This document shows, one piece after another, positions 52,703-63,090 of a stretch of 64,000 nucleotides of DNA. The notes beneath the pieces are model-generated. The model was given only the letters and a program-made list of their open reading frames with translations, did not search any database and had not been told where the DNA came from. A program made the translations under genes and the position numbers. The DNA lies in assembly GCF_963666545.1 (NCBI RefSeq), contig NZ_OY762899.1, positions 3,162,001-3,226,000 on the forward strand. The letters are read 5' to 3'. Numbering within the stretch: the first letter of the stretch is position 1; every line of letters begins with the position of its first letter. The DNA is from an uncultured Bacteroides sp. Lineage in GTDB: Bacteria > Bacteroidota > Bacteroidia > Bacteroidales > Bacteroidaceae.

Positions 52703-53692
52703 ATGAAGAAACTAATAAAAAAGGCGCTTAAGCTTGTCTTGCCACTTGTTTTAGGAGGGTTTATTCTCTTCTGGGTATATCGTGATTTTGATTTTACAAA
52801 AGCCGGCGATGTTCTTGTTTCCGGACTAAATTGGTGGTGGATGCTTCTTTCGTTGGCTTTTGGCGTGTTTAGTCATGTGTTTCGCGGATGGCGTTGGAAA
52901 CAAACGCTAGCTCCACTTGGCGCATTCCCAAAAACCAGTAATTGTGTAAATGCTATATTTATCTCTTATGCTGCTAATTTAATTCTTCCCAGAGTGGGAG
53001 AAGTGTCTCGTTGCGGCGTATTATCCAAATATGATGGTGTCTCGTTTTCTAAGTCTCTGGGCACTGTTGTTACAGAACGGTTGATTGATTCATTGTGCGT
53101 GCTTCTTATTACAGCGGTGACCCTAATGCTGCAAATAAACATTTTTAATCGCTTTTTTGAAGAAACCGGAACAGATATTAATTCCATCGGAGAGCTCTTT
53201 ACTTCTGTTCAGCTTTATATTGTGTTGTTTTGCTTAGTTGGTGTAGGAGTGTTGCTGTATTATCTGATGCGTACGCTGTCGTTTTTTGAAAAGGTAAAAG
53301 GTATTGCGCTCAATGTCTGGGAGGGAATTCTTTCTTTGAAAGGCGTTAAAAATATCCCTCTTTTTATTCTTTATACCGTCCTTATTTGGTTCTGCTATTT
53401 TATGCAATTCTACATCACATTCTATTGCTTTTCCTTTACTTCCGATTTGGGAGTGTTAGCTGGATTGGTCATGTTTGTTGGAGGTAGCTTTGCTGTGATT
53501 GTGCCTACACCTAATGGAGCAGGACCTTGGCATTTTGCCGTTATTTCTATGATGATGTTGTATGGAGTGAATGCTACCGATGCAGGAATATTTGCTTTGC
53601 TTGTGCATAGTATTCAAACCTTTTTAGTAGTTTTGTTGGGAGTATATGGTTTAGCGGCTTTGCCGTTTATAAATAAAAAACAGAACGTATGA
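52703..53692 (+). CDS. Lysylphosphatidylglycerol synthase/flippase-type membrane protein
   Basis: The 329-aa protein has about eight helices and the LPG_synthase_TM (DUF4131/UPF0104-like) pattern, including FRGWRWKQTLAPLGAFPKT, NLILPRVGEVSRCGVLSKY and PTPNGAGPWHFAVISMM. There is no soluble lysyl-transferase domain, so it is the membrane part only, as in many flippase-like proteins. Substrate unknown. The 3' end overlaps the pepD start by 4 nt (ATGA). Confidence 0.85.
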   Translation: MKKLIKKALKLVLPLVLGGFILFWVYRDFDFTKAGDVLVSGLNWWWMLLSLAFGVFSHVFRGWRWKQTLAPLGAFPKTSNCVNAIFISYAANLILPRVGEVSRCGVLSKYDGVSFSKSLGTVVTERLIDSLCVLLITAVTLMLQINIFNRFFEETGTDINSIGELFTSVQLYIVLFCLVGVGVLLYYLMRTLSFFEKVKGIALNVWEGILSLKGVKNIPLFILYTVLIWFCYFMQFYITFYCFSFTSDLGVLAGLVMFVGGSFAVIVPTPNGAGPWHFAVISMMMLYGVNATDAGIFALLVHSIQTFLVVLLGVYGLAALPFINKKQNV

Positions 53693-55149
53693 AAACAATT
53701 CAGTCATTAGCTCCACAAAAAGTGTGGAATCATTTCTATTCATTGACTCAAATTCCCCGTCCCTCAGGCTTTATGAAACCAATAACCGAGTTCTTGCTGG
53801 ACTTTGGGAAAGGCTTGGGACTAGAATCATTTACCGATGAAGTGGGTAACGTGATAATCCGTAAACCGGCTACTTCCGGTATGGAAAATAGAAAAGGCGT
53901 AATTCTGCAGGCCCACATGGATATGGTGCCTCAGAAGAATAACGATACTGTGCACAATTTTGAAACAGACCCGATTGAAACATATATTGATGGCGATTGG
54001 GTGAAGGCTAAAGGAACCACTCTTGGGGCCGATGATGGTTTGGGAGTGGCTGCTATTATGGCTATCCTTGAAGATCAGACTTTGAAGCACGGACCACTTG
54101 AAGCTTTAATCACAAAAGATGAAGAAACTGGTATGTATGGTGCTTTTGGCCTTAAGCCCGGAACGCTGAATGGGGAAATCATGCTTAATCTTGATTCTGA
54201 AGATGAAGGAGAACTCTACATCGGTTGTGCCGGTGGTATGGATGTAACTGCTTCTCTTGAATATAAAGAAGTGGAGCCGGAAGAGGGTGATGTTGCAGTG
54301 AAAGTAACATTGAAAGGATTACGTGGTGGCCATTCTGGTTTAGAGATAAATGAAGGCCGAGCAAATGCGAATAAACTTTTGGTTCGTTTTTTGCGCGAAG
54401 CCGTCGCTAGTTATGAGGCTCGTTTGGCTAGTTGGCAAGGTGGTAATATGCGCAATGCCATTCCCCGTGAGGCGCATGCGGTTGTGACGATACCTGCAGA
54501 TAATGAAGAAGAGTTACTTAACTTGGTGAAATATTGCGAAGATCTGTTCAATGAAGAGTTTGGAGCGATTGAAACTCCTATTAGCTTCAAAGCCGAACGA
54601 GTAGAATTGCCGAAAGGAGAAATACCTGAAGAAATTCAAGACAATGTGATTGATGCCATTTTTGCTTGCCAGAATGGTGTGATGCGCATGATTCCGTCTG
54701 TTCCGGATACTGTAGAAACCTCTTCAAACTTGGCAATAATTACTATTGGTGGAGGTAAAACTGAAATTAAGATTTTGGCTCGTAGCTCTTCGGATAGCAT
54801 GAAAGAATATCTCACTACGAGCTTAGAGTCTTGTTTCTCGATGGCTGGAATGAAAGTAGAACTGACTGGTGGCTATTCAGGATGGCAACCAGATGTGAAT
54901 TCTCCTATTCTTCACGCGATGAAAGAGTCCTACAAACAGCAATTTGGTGTAGAACCCGCAGTCAAGGTGATTCATGCAGGACTCGAATGTGGCATTATTG
55001 GAGCAAATGTTGCAGGGCTCGATATGATTTCTTTTGGCCCAACTTTACGCTCTCCTCATTCACCGGATGAAAGGGCATATATTCCCTCTGTTTCTAAGTT
55101 TTACGATTTTCTTGTTGCTACATTACAGCAAACTCCTCTAAAGAAATAA
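53689..55149 (+). CDS. pepD: Aminoacyl-histidine dipeptidase (cytosol non-specific dipeptidase)
   Basis: The 486-aa M20-family metallopeptidase has the di-zinc motif residues in QAHMDMVPQKN, GTTLGADDGLGVA, TKDEETGMYGA and GHSGLEINEGR. It cleaves dipeptides such as Xaa-His in the cytoplasm. It is translationally coupled to the upstream membrane gene by a 4-nt overlap. A strong hairpin follows. Confidence 0.95.
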   Translation: MKTIQSLAPQKVWNHFYSLTQIPRPSGFMKPITEFLLDFGKGLGLESFTDEVGNVIIRKPATSGMENRKGVILQAHMDMVPQKNNDTVHNFETDPIETYIDGDWVKAKGTTLGADDGLGVAAIMAILEDQTLKHGPLEALITKDEETGMYGAFGLKPGTLNGEIMLNLDSEDEGELYIGCAGGMDVTASLEYKEVEPEEGDVAVKVTLKGLRGGHSGLEINEGRANANKLLVRFLREAVASYEARLASWQGGNMRNAIPREAHAVVTIPADNEEELLNLVKYCEDLFNEEFGAIETPISFKAERVELPKGEIPEEIQDNVIDAIFACQNGVMRMIPSVPDTVETSSNLAIITIGGGKTEIKILARSSSDSMKEYLTTSLESCFSMAGMKVELTGGYSGWQPDVNSPILHAMKESYKQQFGVEPAVKVIHAGLECGIIGANVAGLDMISFGPTLRSPHSPDERAYIPSVSKFYDFLVATLQQTPLKK

Positions 55150-55162
55150 TAATCAGATTTGT

Positions 55163-55204
55163 ACATTCGGATGGTAGGGCACTCCCCTCCCTCCATCCGA
55201 ATGT
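55163..55204. terminator. Bidirectional terminator, pepD/fimbrillin-like gene
   Basis: ACATTCGGATGG (55163-55174) and CCATCCGAATGT (55193-55204) are perfect 12-bp complements. It lies between convergent genes. Confidence 0.75.
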
Positions 55205-55246
55205 TGCTGACTTCTAAATTCCAAGTCTTATTTCCTTTTGAATGTT

Positions 55247-57145
55247 TTATTTTCGAATACAGCGTACAGAATATCCACTAGTTGCACTTGTTTTCCCTTC
55301 TACTATATCGTTGGTTGAATCTTTAAAGAATATAGATTTTTCAGCTACTGTCGTTTCTGAATCTCCAATGGCCCAGTACCCTGTTAATTCGCCATTATAG
55401 CCATAAATCAGCTTGCTACTATTTTTCTCGTCTAGATCGAACAGCCCCGTTGCAATGGCATTAAAACCTGTTAGATTGTTCGTTGTGACATTTTTCGAGG
55501 TGATCCATGAAGTTGCACCTTTAAGAACATCTGCATTATTTTGAATATAATTTTTCAAGTTGTTCCATTCTTGTTGGTTCGGTATGCTCCATCCTATCGG
55601 TGCCAGCTTTCCTGTGCTTATGGCTCCTTTATTATAAAATAAATAGCTGGGTGTTGTGTTTGATTTGCTATATCCGGCACTTTCAGCGCTCAAGTCTGCT
55701 CTGTTTGGGATCTTCTCTCCATTGTTATATCGGGTTGCGGCTAGATTTGAGCCTATCCAATATTGAGTTCCAATTTTTACGATAGGATAAACGATGCTTT
55801 CCGTTCCTCTGCTGTCGATAAATTCATCTTTTTCTACTGTTGCTATATTAGGTGGGCTCGCTGGCTCAATGAAAGAAATTTTATTATTAGAAGTAATGTA
55901 AAACTTAGTAATGACTTCCCTCTCTCCGGGAGTATAACTCAGCGTATTTATCGTAGTGTTCCATGCCACTTTTCCTCCATGTACATTCTTTGTATTTCCC
56001 AATAGACTGATTACTGTTCCGTTTGTGAGATCGCTTTTTCCATTGAAGAAAGGGTAAGCCACAATAGCCTGAGCATTGATGTTATCAGACAGAAGATACT
56101 CTTTGCACACTTCTGCTATCTGAATTCCATTGCACATGACTTTACATACGTTCGATTCTTGAAAGGAGAAATCAGCTACCGAAACTATATTTGTTGTCCC
56201 TTTGACGGTAATGTCAGTTTTGCCACTATCTTTCCAAGGTAATATTGTTGGATTTAGATTGATACTGATGCTTTTTGTTATCTCGTCATAGTTAATGGCT
56301 ATTTCGTGAGATTCACCCGATTGGAGAGATAGGTCCTTGCTTATGGCTGTCGTATAAATTCCTTTGCCTAATCTTAAGGTGAGTATGAGCGGTTTCTTTT
56401 CTATTGCTTGAGGCATCAAAATAATTTCTTTACCCATTAAACTGTCACCAGAGATGCTCCATTTTCCATGAGGAATCATTGCTTTCTCTGTTTTTAATAA
56501 GTTAAGTTCGTTTGTCTGGAAGTCGTAGCTTGCTTGGGTGTAGAGATTGCTGACAGAGACTTCCGGGTTGCTTGTGAGCATGGCATTAATATCTGCTCCG
56601 TTTTTGTTTTTTAAGACAAGCTTCAATTTGCAGAAAATATGCTTGTGTTCTAAGGCGACAGAGTTATCGCTAGGGGTTATGCCTAGAGCCTTAGCTACTA
56701 TAAAGTCTGAAGTTGAAAAATTGTCATCTGTAGTCTGGTTGCTTTCTACCCCTACTTCCATTTTACTACTTTCTGCAGGAATCCCTGACGCTTTATAAGG
56801 GTAGTAGCTAATGAAATCACATTTAGAATCGTCATCGGGATAATAAATTTCTTGGTTCGGAACAAACCCTGATTGCGATGAATACGAGAAACGCATGTTG
56901 TCTATGTATCTACTTTGGCCTAATTCTTTAGGCTGAATCATTACGAAAAGTCCAATAGCATCATTGTCTTTAAAGCTATTTTCGGCTGTTTGGTTTTTTT
57001 TGTCTAAAATACTGGAAGATAGCTTGATAGGAGTTTTTTCTTCATCAGATTTGTAGCCTGATATCTCATTAACGCACGACGAATTTAGAAGTGTTTCTAC
57101 TATTAACAAGACATCGGCGATCTTGTCTAGTCTGAATTTTTTCAT
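55247..57145 (-). CDS. Fimbrillin-like lipoprotein fused to a FISUMP domain
   Basis: The signal is a lipobox-type SSC (residues 22-24), rather long in its N-region. The next 300 residues look like an Mfa-like/FimA-type fimbrillin (FISYYPYKASG, ALEHKHIFCKLKLVL, IPHGKWSISGDSLMGKEIILMPQA). A linker is followed by a complete FISUMP domain (VKIGTQYWIGSNLAATRY, PIGWSIPNQQEWNNLK, SGYSVRCIRK) at about 460-632. It is surface-exposed, and its role in adhesion is inferred only. There are no fimbrial assembly neighbours (FimB-like or Mfa2 genes) in the window. Confidence 0.85.
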   Translation of the reverse strand: MKKFRLDKIADVLLIVETLLNSSCVNEISGYKSDEEKTPIKLSSSILDKKNQTAENSFKDNDAIGLFVMIQPKELGQSRYIDNMRFSYSSQSGFVPNQEIYYPDDDSKCDFISYYPYKASGIPAESSKMEVGVESNQTTDDNFSTSDFIVAKALGITPSDNSVALEHKHIFCKLKLVLKNKNGADINAMLTSNPEVSVSNLYTQASYDFQTNELNLLKTEKAMIPHGKWSISGDSLMGKEIILMPQAIEKKPLILTLRLGKGIYTTAISKDLSLQSGESHEIAINYDEITKSISINLNPTILPWKDSGKTDITVKGTTNIVSVADFSFQESNVCKVMCNGIQIAEVCKEYLLSDNINAQAIVAYPFFNGKSDLTNGTVISLLGNTKNVHGGKVAWNTTINTLSYTPGEREVITKFYITSNNKISFIEPASPPNIATVEKDEFIDSRGTESIVYPIVKIGTQYWIGSNLAATRYNNGEKIPNRADLSAESAGYSKSNTTPSYLFYNKGAISTGKLAPIGWSIPNQQEWNNLKNYIQNNADVLKGATSWITSKNVTTNNLTGFNAIATGLFDLDEKNSSKLIYGYNGELTGYWAIGDSETTVAEKSIFFKDSTNDIVEGKTSATSGYSVRCIRK

Positions 57146-57290
57146 GAATAGTTTTTAAATATTTTTTGTTCTATGTTAGTTTGAGTTGCGAAATTACAAT
57201 GTTTTTTCTAAAAAACTGTAATCAAAAAGGTTTTATTTAAACTAAAATTCTTTTCTTTGTCTTGATAGCTTAGACTTAAACTACAAGGAT

Positions 57291-60200
57291 ATGAAACTAA
57301 AATTTATTATTGTTATATTTATTGCAACTTTGAGTACATTTGCATGTGCTCAGTCTTATGATAAGCGTTGGAAACAAGTGGAGCAAGCTGAAAAAAAGGC
57401 TCTTCCTCAGACGGTGATAAAACTTGCCGAGGGAATATTTGGTAAGGCAGAGGCCGAACGAAATTCTCCCCAAATGTTGAAAGCCTATTTGTGGAGAATG
57501 CGGTATCAGCAGACGCATACACCTGATAGCTTTTATGTTCGTCTCAAAGATATGGAACAGTGGATTACGACGACGACTGTTCCTATGGATAAGGCCATAT
57601 TGAATTCTTTGGTGGCTGAAATTTATGCTGATTATGCGGCATCCAACTTATGGCAACTTCGTCAACGTACTGATATGGTAAATGACGAATCGACAACGGA
57701 CATTCGTGAGTGGAGTGGCAATTTGTTTGTGCATAAGATACAGGAACATGCTCAAGCCGCTTTTCAAGATTCGCTACTACTTTTAAATACTTCTTCAACA
57801 TCATACATTCCTTTTACTGAACAGGGTGAGGCGAGTGCCTATTATCAACATGATATGTATCACTTATTGTCTTCTCGAAGTATATCAGCATTGAACTCAA
57901 TTTCTTCTTTAGGCAATGATAGTATTATTAAAAGAGATGTTGTCCATATTTATGGAAACTTGATAAATGCATATCGCAACAAGGGGAATCAGAACGCTTT
58001 TGTTTTGGCTTCACTTGATAGCCTGAGATGGAAAGAACAAGCGATACATTCATTTCCTATTATTCCTGCAACGTTTGAACTTGCAGACTTTAATTCGCAT
58101 CCTTTTGTTGTGGCACTGGATAAACTGATTGCCGCTAACAAGCAAAGAGATGTCTGTGTGGAAGTATATCTGGAAAAAGCTGAATTTGCTCGTAACAAAG
58201 AATTAAATGCACTTGCTTTGCAACTCTGTGATGAGGCTATCTCATTATACCCAAAGTATAAAAGGATAAATGCATTAAGGAACTTGAAGCAGGATATATT
58301 GAATCCATATCTTGATGTTCAGACAGATAAAATCGTTTATCCGCATTCGGAACTTAAGTTGAGTGTGAAGCATAAAAACATAGATGGATTTACTGTTATT
58401 TATTCTCGGGTCAACTTACCAGCTAATTCTTCTGCATTAAGTGAAGAAATAAATAAAGTATTCTATAAAAAGTATTGTACTAAAATAGCCTCGAAGCATT
58501 TTGCGCTAATACGCCCGAACAATTATTTGTTAAAAGATACTGCTTTGACTTTCATTGCACCTGCTGAAGGTGTGTATTTACTGCAAATTATTCCGGATGC
58601 TAAGGCTGAAGGTAATGCAGATAAATTCTTTTTTTATTCAACTAAGTTTAAGGTTTTATCTCGTAAGCTGCCAGCTGATCAGCAGGAATTTATAGCACTA
58701 GATGCTTTAACGGGGCATCCTGTTTCTGATGCTTTAATCCGTCTGTTCGAGAGTGAGAAAGGAGAGAGAATTGAAAAGAAAAGCCTCACTACAGATGCTC
58801 AAGGAAGAATCGAACTTCCATGGTCGGCAAAGTATAATTATCTGACTGTGGAAAAAGGGGATGACAAAGCAATGCCTATGCAAAATGTTCATCGTGGAGG
58901 TTACGCTTTTAGTACTGACCAACGAGCTAAACAACAGGTGGAACTTTTGACGGATCGTAGCCTTTATCGTCCGGGACAAACGGTCTATGTGAAGGGGATA
59001 GCTTATGATTTGTTGTCTGACACGGCTATCGTTATAAGTAACCAAGATTATGAACTAACATTAACGGGAAGTAATGGACAGGAGATAGGAAGTAGAAAGG
59101 TTCGTACGAATGACTTTGGCTCTTTTACCACCGAATTTGTATTGCCTTCTGTCTGCCTCAACGGAATTTATGAGTTAAAAACTCAAGATGGACAGCTTTC
59201 TATTCGTGTAGAAGAATACAAGCGTCCCACGTTTAATATTATTTTTTCTCCTCAAGAGGGAAGCGCTCAATTGGGTGACTCTATACAGGTAAAAGGCTTG
59301 GCGCAGACCTATAGCGGTATGCCTTTGCAAGATGTTGCTGTCAAATATACCGTAACTCGATCGTCGTGGAAGCCGTGGCGTCTGGCTTATGAACAGTCCA
59401 TCCTGTTAGCTTCAGATGAGGTGAATTTGAAGGAAGACGGAACCTTCTTTATACCTTTCTTATTGAAAGAAGAAGCTGCAGAAAAAGAAGGTCAAAGGTA
59501 TTATACTTATAATGTTGAAGCTTCGGTAACTAGCAAAACTGGTGAGACACAGAGTTCTTCAACTTCTCTGGTGGCAGCAGACCACTCGTTGCTGCTTACA
59601 ACAAATCTAGCCGAGAGAGTATGCAAAGACGATACTATTCGGGTAACCTTCGAAGCAAAGAATCTCAATAGTCAGCCCCTAACAATCGATGGTGAATATA
59701 AATTGTATGCTTCTGCCGGGGATAATAAGACTTCGATCAGTGATGTAGCGATCTATTCAGGCTCTTTTGTGTCTAACAAAGAAATGCTGTTGCCTGCATG
59801 GCAAACGCTTCCTTCGGGTGCTTACAAATTAGTGCTTACTGCCAAAGATGATAAAGGGCGTACCGTTACTTCCGAACAAAAAGTTGTGCTATTCTCTATG
59901 TCGGATTCTCGTCCGGCTGAACCATCGACCATATGGTATTATGCGGCAAACACTTCTTTTGATGCTTTGCATCCAGCAACGTTTGTATTCGGTACATCAG
60001 AAAAAGATGCATATGTGATGATGGATATTTTCAGTGGAAATAAAAGATTAGAGAGTACTATATTAAACTTTTCAGATTCAGTGAAACGGTTTGATATATC
60101 CTATAAAGCCGAATACGGAGATGGTTTAAAAATCCTCTTTAGCTTTGTGAAGAACGGGCAATTGTATCAACAAGAGGTCAATCTGGAGAAAACAATGCCC

Positions 60201-63011
60201 GATAAGAAATTGATTGCAAAATGGGCTGTTTTTCGTGATAAACTTCGTCCCGGACAGAAAGAAGAGTGGCAGTTGACACTTAAAGCGCCACAAGGAATGC
60301 CTGCTGTTGCTGAAATGTTGGCGACAATGTATGATGCTTCTTTAGACAAAATATGGAAAAATGATCAGTCTCTCAATCCTGCTTATTCTAGGCGATTACC
60401 TTTTGTTAATTGGAACGACTACTATTGGGAAACTAATTATTATGGTTGGAACTTTGATAATAATGGGTTCATGGTGCCTTCTCTTGACTATGATTCGTTT
60501 GTCAATACAGGGCAAAACAATTTTATGCAATATGTTGGATCAACCAAATCTTCCAATATACTTATAAGAGGAATTTCCGCAGGTAAGAAGTTGGAGAAAG
60601 GTGTTATGTTAGAAAATGCTGTTTTCGATGTGCAGGAAGAAATGCCCGCTATCTCATCCATTCAGGCGGCTGGTCGCCGTGAATCATTATCGCCGGAAGT
60701 AAATCTCCGTACCAACTTTGCTGAAACAGCCTTTTTCTATCCACAGCTTCTCACTAATGATAAAGGGGAAATTGTATTTTCTTTCACGATGCCCGAAAGC
60801 TTGACTACTTGGAATTTCAAAGGATATGCCCATACCAAGGGGATGCTTACAGCACTGGTGGAGAATCAAGTAGTAACGAGCAAGGAATTTATGCTTACTC
60901 CCAATCTGCCACGCTTTGTTCGGGTAGGCGACAAGACATCTGTTGCGGCCTCTGTGGCCAACTTGACGGGAAAGAATATTTCCGGTGAGGTAAAGTTTAT
61001 CTTATTTGACCCTATAACAGAGAAAGTGATTGCCACCCAAAAGCAAAAGTTTTCTACTGATGCCGGTAAAACGCAAGGTGTTCAATTCCTATTTACCGCA
61101 ACCGACAAGTACGATATACTGGGTTGCCGATTGATAGCCGAAGGAGATGCCTTCAGTGATGGTGAACAACATATTCTTCCCGTACTGAACAATAAGCAAA
61201 ATATAACAGAAAGTCTTGCCATGCCTATACGTGGTGAAGAAACACGAGATTTTTCTTTAGAGAAGTTATTTAATCAAGGAAGTAAGACGGCTACCGGAAA
61301 AAGGTTAACCGTTGAGTTTACTTCTAACCCGGCTTGGTATGCTGTGCAAGCGCTGCCCTCTCTTAGTTTACCAACCAATGACAATGCCATCTCGTGGGCT
61401 GCAACTTATTATGCAAATGCACTGGCTTCATCTATTGTAAACACGCAGCCAAAGGTAAAAGCAATGTTTGATGCATGGAAAATACAAGGAGGAACAAAAG
61501 AGACTTTCCTTAGTAACTTGCAGAAAAATCAGGAGGTGAAGAATATTCTTTTGGAGGAATCTCCTTGGTTGACGGAAGCAACGAATGAAACTGAACAAAA
61601 GGAGCGAATTGCGACTCTTTTTGATTTGAATAATATACAAAATAAGAATGTAACTGCATTGACCAAATTGAAAGAACTTCAGCTTTCCAATGGTTCATGG
61701 ACTTGGTATAAGGGCATGAACGGAAGTCGATACATTACTAGTTATGTGGTAGAGACTTTAGCTCGTCTCACCCGCCTAACCGGGACTTCTTTAGATGGAG
61801 ATGCTCTAGTCATGCAAAAGGCTGCTCTGAGCTTTCTTCATGCTGAGGCTTTGAAAGAATACAAAGCAATTATCAAGGCAGAGAAATCAGGGAATAAATC
61901 GACCGGCATCTCTAGTGAAGCATTAGAGTATCTTTATTTATTATCATTGTCTAATGAAAAAGCACCTGACTCAAACAAGAGTGCTTACGATTATTTCTTG
62001 GCAAAGGTTACTCAATCTCTTTCTTCCTCCTCACTTGCGGAGAAAGCACACTCCGCTATTGTTCTTCATTCTGCCGGTCGTACTAAAGAAGCACAAGCTT
62101 TTATCGCTTCGTTAAAGGAATATGCTGTCCAAACCGAGGAACAAGGCATTTACTTTGCCTTCAACGAAAGTCCTTATGCTTGGAATAGTATGAAAATTCC
62201 TGTTCACGTTGCGGTGATGGAGGCTTTCGATACGGTAGGTGGTGACACTACTTCAGTGGAAGAAATGAAATTGTGGTTGCTCAAGCAAAAACAAACTCAG
62301 CAATGGAGTTCACCTGTAGCTACGGTTGATGCTGTGTATGCCTTGCTCTATCGGGCTAAGAGTCTGCTGGATAATCAAGGGAAAGTACGTATTACTCTTG
62401 GTGCAAAGAAAATAGAACCTCAACAGGCGACTCAAGGATTGGGTTATGTGAAGGAGGTAATTACCGATGCACAAACAATAGAAAAACTTTCGAGTATAAA
62501 AGTAGAGAAATTAGATAAGGGTGTTGCTTGGGGTGCTGTATATGCCCAATATCGTGAAGATCTAGACAAGGTACAGCAACAAGGAAAAGAACTCAACGTT
62601 GAAAAGAAACTTTATGTGGAGCGCATTGCAAACAATACTAAGCAATTACATCTTTTATCGTCCGATTCGAAATTAGTTGTGGGCGACAAAGTTGTTGTTC
62701 GGCTTACCATTCGCTTGGATCGTCCGATGGATTTTGTGCAGCTGAAAGATCAACGTGCTTCTTGCTTTGAGCCCATCAACTCGATTTCCGGTTATCAATG
62801 GAATTCGGGGATAGGATATTATGTTGATGTAAAAGATGCCTCAACTAATTTCTTTTTTGATTCTCTGAGAAAAGGAGTATACGTATTAGAATATGGATAC
62901 AGAGTAAGTCGGGTTGGCATGTACGAGTCCGGATTGGCAACAATTCAATCGGCTTATGCGCCTGAATATGCTTCACATTCAGTATCAAGCAAAGTGGAGG
63001 TTAGAAATTAA
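57291..63011 (+). CDS. Alpha-2-macroglobulin-family protein, no thioester motif
   Basis: The 1906-aa protein has a signal peptide (no convincing lipobox), then an N-terminal repeat region, the macroglobulin MG-like domains (e.g. TDRSLYRPGQTVYVKGIAYD), and the A2M core with FFYPQLLTNDKGEIVFSF and PESLTTWNFKGYAHTKGM. In classical members a CxEQ thioester traps proteases; the corresponding place reads LPTNDNAISWAATYYAN, without Cys or Gln. It is thus a thioester-less member, expected in the periplasm or outer membrane and guarding against proteases or acting in peptidoglycan-related tasks. The C-terminal receptor-like domain is present. Confidence 0.92.
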   Translation: MKLKFIIVIFIATLSTFACAQSYDKRWKQVEQAEKKALPQTVIKLAEGIFGKAEAERNSPQMLKAYLWRMRYQQTHTPDSFYVRLKDMEQWITTTTVPMDKAILNSLVAEIYADYAASNLWQLRQRTDMVNDESTTDIREWSGNLFVHKIQEHAQAAFQDSLLLLNTSSTSYIPFTEQGEASAYYQHDMYHLLSSRSISALNSISSLGNDSIIKRDVVHIYGNLINAYRNKGNQNAFVLASLDSLRWKEQAIHSFPIIPATFELADFNSHPFVVALDKLIAANKQRDVCVEVYLEKAEFARNKELNALALQLCDEAISLYPKYKRINALRNLKQDILNPYLDVQTDKIVYPHSELKLSVKHKNIDGFTVIYSRVNLPANSSALSEEINKVFYKKYCTKIASKHFALIRPNNYLLKDTALTFIAPAEGVYLLQIIPDAKAEGNADKFFFYSTKFKVLSRKLPADQQEFIALDALTGHPVSDALIRLFESEKGERIEKKSLTTDAQGRIELPWSAKYNYLTVEKGDDKAMPMQNVHRGGYAFSTDQRAKQQVELLTDRSLYRPGQTVYVKGIAYDLLSDTAIVISNQDYELTLTGSNGQEIGSRKVRTNDFGSFTTEFVLPSVCLNGIYELKTQDGQLSIRVEEYKRPTFNIIFSPQEGSAQLGDSIQVKGLAQTYSGMPLQDVAVKYTVTRSSWKPWRLAYEQSILLASDEVNLKEDGTFFIPFLLKEEAAEKEGQRYYTYNVEASVTSKTGETQSSSTSLVAADHSLLLTTNLAERVCKDDTIRVTFEAKNLNSQPLTIDGEYKLYASAGDNKTSISDVAIYSGSFVSNKEMLLPAWQTLPSGAYKLVLTAKDDKGRTVTSEQKVVLFSMSDSRPAEPSTIWYYAANTSFDALHPATFVFGTSEKDAYVMMDIFSGNKRLESTILNFSDSVKRFDISYKAEYGDGLKILFSFVKNGQLYQQEVNLEKTMPDKKLIAKWAVFRDKLRPGQKEEWQLTLKAPQGMPAVAEMLATMYDASLDKIWKNDQSLNPAYSRRLPFVNWNDYYWETNYYGWNFDNNGFMVPSLDYDSFVNTGQNNFMQYVGSTKSSNILIRGISAGKKLEKGVMLENAVFDVQEEMPAISSIQAAGRRESLSPEVNLRTNFAETAFFYPQLLTNDKGEIVFSFTMPESLTTWNFKGYAHTKGMLTALVENQVVTSKEFMLTPNLPRFVRVGDKTSVAASVANLTGKNISGEVKFILFDPITEKVIATQKQKFSTDAGKTQGVQFLFTATDKYDILGCRLIAEGDAFSDGEQHILPVLNNKQNITESLAMPIRGEETRDFSLEKLFNQGSKTATGKRLTVEFTSNPAWYAVQALPSLSLPTNDNAISWAATYYANALASSIVNTQPKVKAMFDAWKIQGGTKETFLSNLQKNQEVKNILLEESPWLTEATNETEQKERIATLFDLNNIQNKNVTALTKLKELQLSNGSWTWYKGMNGSRYITSYVVETLARLTRLTGTSLDGDALVMQKAALSFLHAEALKEYKAIIKAEKSGNKSTGISSEALEYLYLLSLSNEKAPDSNKSAYDYFLAKVTQSLSSSSLAEKAHSAIVLHSAGRTKEAQAFIASLKEYAVQTEEQGIYFAFNESPYAWNSMKIPVHVAVMEAFDTVGGDTTSVEEMKLWLLKQKQTQQWSSPVATVDAVYALLYRAKSLLDNQGKVRITLGAKKIEPQQATQGLGYVKEVITDAQTIEKLSSIKVEKLDKGVAWGAVYAQYREDLDKVQQQGKELNVEKKLYVERIANNTKQLHLLSSDSKLVVGDKVVVRLTIRLDRPMDFVQLKDQRASCFEPINSISGYQWNSGIGYYVDVKDASTNFFFDSLRKGVYVLEYGYRVSRVGMYESGLATIQSAYAPEYASHSVSSKVEVRN

Positions 63012-63047
63012 CCTTCACTTCATTGTCTTTAATTCATTAAAAAGGCC

Positions 63048-63055
63048 TATTTTTG
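63048..63055 (+). promoter_or_regulatory. -7 promoter box of the DUF1573 gene
   Basis: TATTTTTG lies 35 nt before the ATG at 63091. It separates the DUF1573 gene from the alpha-2-macroglobulin gene upstream. Confidence 0.5.
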
Positions 63056-63090
63056 TGTCTTAAACTTGTAATTATCAAAAATAAAAAGGA

